10,423 nt of DNA from an uncultured Caldilinea sp. (GTDB lineage Bacteria; Chloroflexota; Anaerolineae; Caldilineales; Caldilineaceae). Both the position numbers and the translations under genes were made by a program. The stretch's first letter is position 1. Every line of letters begins with the position of its first letter. Shown here piece by piece: positions 1 through 10,423 of this stretch. The notes under the pieces were generated by a model. The model searched no databases and was not told where the DNA came from. It saw only the letters and a program-made list of their open reading frames with translations. The stretch spans positions 1 through 10,423 of the forward strand of contig CALFWA010000278.1 in the NCBI GenBank assembly GCA_937928035.1, given 5' to 3'.

Positions 1-28
1 CATTCGATCCTTCTTCTGGAAGCCGGAT

Positions 29-706
<678 letters not shown>

Positions 707-767
707 GGGAGGGTCGTAGAACGGCGCGGAGGGGAAATGCGCCGGTTGTTCGCCGATAATACTCCAC

Positions 768-3525
<2,758 letters not shown>

Positions 3526-3547
3526 ATCTCACCTTCCCTGATGGACA

Positions 3548-3606
3548 GCCTATCCAGCAGGCCAACCCGCCGAGAGAGGAATTCCGCCTGCTGGGCTGCG
3601 CCTATC
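3548..3606 (-). repeat. Inverted and direct repeats in the membrane-protein leader
   Basis: CCAGCAGGC (3554-3562) is perfectly complementary to GCCTGCTGG (3586-3594), a 9-bp stem with a 23-nt loop. Two copies of GCCTATC (3548-3554 and 3600-3606) flank this structure. The block lies 22-81 bp before the TTG at 3525, just upstream of the ribosome binding site. If transcribed, it could fold in the mRNA leader. I do not recognise it as any known riboswitch class. Confidence 0.4.
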
Positions 3607-3643
3607 TTTTGCCCAGGATATCGATTGGGAGGGTGGAAGGTCA

Positions 3644-3657
3644 GTGACAATTGTCAC
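3644..3657. promoter_or_regulatory. Perfect 14-bp palindrome, candidate operator
   Basis: GTGACAATTGTCAC is a perfect palindrome in the 150-bp gap between the end of the EamA gene and the start of the membrane-protein gene, 119 bp upstream of the latter. The half-site TGACA facing TGTCA is a shape used by dimeric helix-turn-helix regulators (GntR-, MarR- or CRP/FNR-like families). On the minus strand TTGTCA could also serve as a -35 box, but I see no good -10 at the right distance. The likely controlled gene is the His-rich membrane protein. The identity of the regulator is unknown. Confidence 0.45.
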
Positions 3658-3675
3658 GCGGTGCGCGGCTCGTCG

Positions 3676-4512
<837 letters not shown>

Positions 4513-4519
4513 ACGCCGA

Positions 4520-7001
<2,482 letters not shown>

Positions 7002-7046
7002 AGGATTTCAGGCCATTCTTGCCAAAGGTTCGAACGAGTCGCCCTC

Positions 7047-7075
7047 AGTATAACGAAGACCGAGCCATCCTTCAA
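7047..7075 (-). promoter_or_regulatory. Sigma70-type promoter of the hoxEF-hoxU-eamA operon
   Basis: On the minus strand a -35 box TTGAAG (7075-7070) is followed by a 17-bp spacer and a -10 box TATACT (7052-7047). Both boxes match the consensus well and the spacing is ideal. The expected transcript start is near 7040, giving a leader of about 40 nt before the ATG at 7001. The site lies in the 85-bp gap between the Lrp-like gene and hoxEF. The diaphorase operon can therefore be transcribed apart from the kynureninase genes upstream. I saw no Rex-type operator. A short GTTCGAAC palindrome lies in the leader at 7028-7035. Confidence 0.7.
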
Positions 7076-7086
7076 GGGAAGCAAAC

Positions 7087-7371
<285 letters not shown>

Positions 7372-7378
7372 AGTGTGT

Positions 7379-7385
7379 CCTCCTT
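7379..7385 (-). promoter_or_regulatory. Strong ribosome binding site of the RAM-domain gene
   Basis: The minus strand reads AAGGAGG, a perfect match to the anti-Shine-Dalgarno sequence, with a 7-nt gap to the ATG at 7371. It is the strongest ribosome binding site in the window and fixes the start of this small gene. The rest of the 89-bp gap to kynureninase shows no clear promoter or U-tailed terminator. Confidence 0.85.
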
Positions 7386-7460
7386 GATAAGATGTGAAAT
7401 GAAGAGAAACGTGTTGCGTGTTTCTGCGATGCGGAAATGTCGCATGTAGGCGCCCAGGCG

Positions 7461-8716
<1,256 letters not shown>

Positions 8717-8723
<7 letters not shown>

Positions 8724-8746
8724 CTTTGCGCTTTCTTGTCTATAAT
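8717..8746 (+). promoter_or_regulatory. Promoter of the carbonic anhydrase-like gene
   Basis: The plus strand carries a perfect -10 box TATAAT (8741-8746), with a 4/6 -35 match ATAACA (8717-8722) at an 18-bp spacing. The predicted transcript start near 8753 leaves about a 65-nt leader before the ATG at 8819. The -35 overlaps the start codon of kynU. Read on the other strand, the same spot gives TATAGA (8744-8739), a possible -10 for kynU, although no good -35 accompanies it there. Confidence 0.6.
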
Positions 8747-8818
8747 GATGAAGAGGTTTCAAACTATGCTGGCTAGACTATCGCAAAAAATTCTTTCTTT
8801 GTCCAATGCGGAGCGAAT

Positions 8819-9343
8819 ATGATCATCGAGTTCAACGGTGTGCGCCCCAAGGTTGCGGAAGACGCCTACATTGCCCCGACGGCGGTGCTGATCGGCAACG
8901 TGACGGTCAAGGCCGGGGCGAACATCTGGTTCGGCGCCGTGCTGCGGGGCGATACAGGTGAGATTGTCGTCGGCGAACGATCCAGTATTCAGGACAACGT
9001 GGTGATCCACGTCAACGAACGGGAGAACACCGTCATTGGAAATGACGTCTTGATCGGGCACGGCGCAGTGCTGGAGGGATGCACGATCGGCGACGGCGCG
9101 CTGGTGGGGATGGGCGCCGTCGTGCTCAGCGGCGCCGTGATCGGCAAAGGGACGCTGATTGCCGCCGGTGCAGTCGTGCGTGAAAACACCCGTATTCCGG
9201 ACGCCGTGTTGGTTGCAGGCGTGCCCGGCGCGGTGCGCGGCTCGCTCAGCACTGCACAGAACGCCCGACTCGACGAGGGGCCGGTGCATTACCAGCGACT
9301 TGCGGAAATTTATAAGACGCGGGCGGCCATTGTGGAGACGTAA
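8819..9343 (+). CDS. Gamma-class carbonic anhydrase-like hexapeptide-repeat protein
   Basis: This 174-residue protein is a left-handed beta-helix of hexapeptide repeats, seen as recurrent [V/I/L]-G-x4 turns from residue 20 to 140. It is followed by a C-terminal helix containing 'HYQRLAEIYK'. Length and sequence fit the YrdA/PaaY/CamH group of gamma carbonic anhydrases, trimers with a metal bound between subunits. Conserved R43, D45, Q58 and D59 are present, as are metal-binding H64 and H81. The third ligand, normally the second His in 'GH-x4-H', is Glu (E86, codon GAG, in 'GHGAVLEGC'). CO2 hydration is therefore uncertain; a thioesterase-like or structural role is possible. The ATG at 8819 has GGAG 5 nt upstream. 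The gene is divergent from kynU and appears to be a single-gene unit ending before a hairpin at 9370-9408. Confidence 0.93.
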   Translation: MIIEFNGVRPKVAEDAYIAPTAVLIGNVTVKAGANIWFGAVLRGDTGEIVVGERSSIQDNVVIHVNERENTVIGNDVLIGHGAVLEGCTIGDGALVGMGAVVLSGAVIGKGTLIAAGAVVRENTRIPDAVLVAGVPGAVRGSLSTAQNARLDEGPVHYQRLAEIYKTRAAIVET

Positions 9344-9369
9344 AACGCTTCGTCGATACAGGTTAGCGG

Positions 9370-9408
9370 TTTCTCTTCCAAGAAGCTTGGAGCTTCCTGG
9401 AAGAGAAG
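9370..9408. terminator. Long hairpin between convergent genes, possible bidirectional terminator
   Basis: The arms TTCTCTTCCA (9371-9380) and TGGAAGAGAA (9398-9407) are perfectly complementary. Inside them, GAAGCT (9382-9387) pairs with AGCTTC (9391-9396), leaving a single A-C mismatch and a TGG loop. The result is a stem of about 17 bp, extendable by one U-G pair. It lies 28 bp after the stop of the carbonic anhydrase-like gene and 53 bp after the stop of the convergent SH3 gene. No proper U-tract follows on either strand, so classic intrinsic termination is not assured. Transcript-end protection is an alternative. Confidence 0.6.
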
Positions 9409-9460
9409 AAGGCGTTTAAATCAATCGAAGAGGAACTGTTCTTTCGAATGTTCTGGAGTT

Positions 9461-10423
<963 letters not shown>

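Noticed and set aside
8724..8762. N-terminal extension of kynureninase to a TTG at 8762
   Set aside because: The extra 13 residues do not resemble kynureninase, and the extension would cover the TATAAT box of the divergent gene. The ATG at 8723 gives the normal length.

Overview
The window is GC-rich, densely packed bacterial chromosomal DNA. I infer a member of the Chloroflexota (Anaerolineae/Caldilineae-like). The hints are a Pro-Thr-repeat linker next to a bacterial SH3 domain, a fused NuoE-NuoF protein, a stand-alone Lrp/AsnC ligand-binding domain and general protein similarity. No rRNA or other taxonomic marker is present, so this assignment is tentative. I saw no tRNA, CRISPR array, transposase or phage gene.

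Layout, left to right. (1) 29-2282 (+): an OmpR-family response regulator and its HAMP-containing sensor histidine kinase form a complete two-component pair. (2) 2254-3525 (-): a polytopic membrane protein with conserved-looking histidines in its membrane segments overlaps the kinase gene tail to tail. Its 150-bp upstream gap holds a perfect 14-bp palindrome and a potentially structured leader. (3) 3676-7001 (-): a compact operon encodes a fused HoxE/HoxF (NuoE-NuoF) diaphorase subunit, a HoxU-like iron-sulfur subunit and an EamA-type transporter. A good sigma70-type promoter lies just upstream at 7047-7075. (4) 7087-8723 (-): kynureninase is followed by a small protein made only of an Lrp/AsnC ligand-sensing (RAM) domain. 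(5) 8819-9343 (+): a gamma-class carbonic anhydrase-like hexapeptide protein is divergent from kynureninase and has a clear TATAAT box. (6) 9461-10423 (-): the 3' part of a probably exported SH3-domain protein runs off the right edge. A long hairpin separates it from the carbonic anhydrase-like gene.

Function. HoxEF and HoxU together would take electrons from NADH (or deliver them to NAD+) through FMN and a chain of Fe-S clusters. The usual hydrogenase subunits HoxY and HoxH do not follow; a transporter takes their place. The diaphorase is therefore either an orphan module or works with a partner encoded elsewhere. HoxU also lacks the His-Cys3 cluster site normally found between its 2Fe-2S and 2x[4Fe-4S] domains. 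Kynureninase would make anthranilate or alanine from tryptophan breakdown, and the adjacent RAM protein could sense an amino acid. The carbonic anhydrase-like protein has Glu in place of the third metal-binding His. I found no convincing evidence of a wholly new multi-gene system. The best leads are the modified orphan diaphorase, the His-rich membrane protein with its operator-like palindrome, and the altered carbonic anhydrase site.
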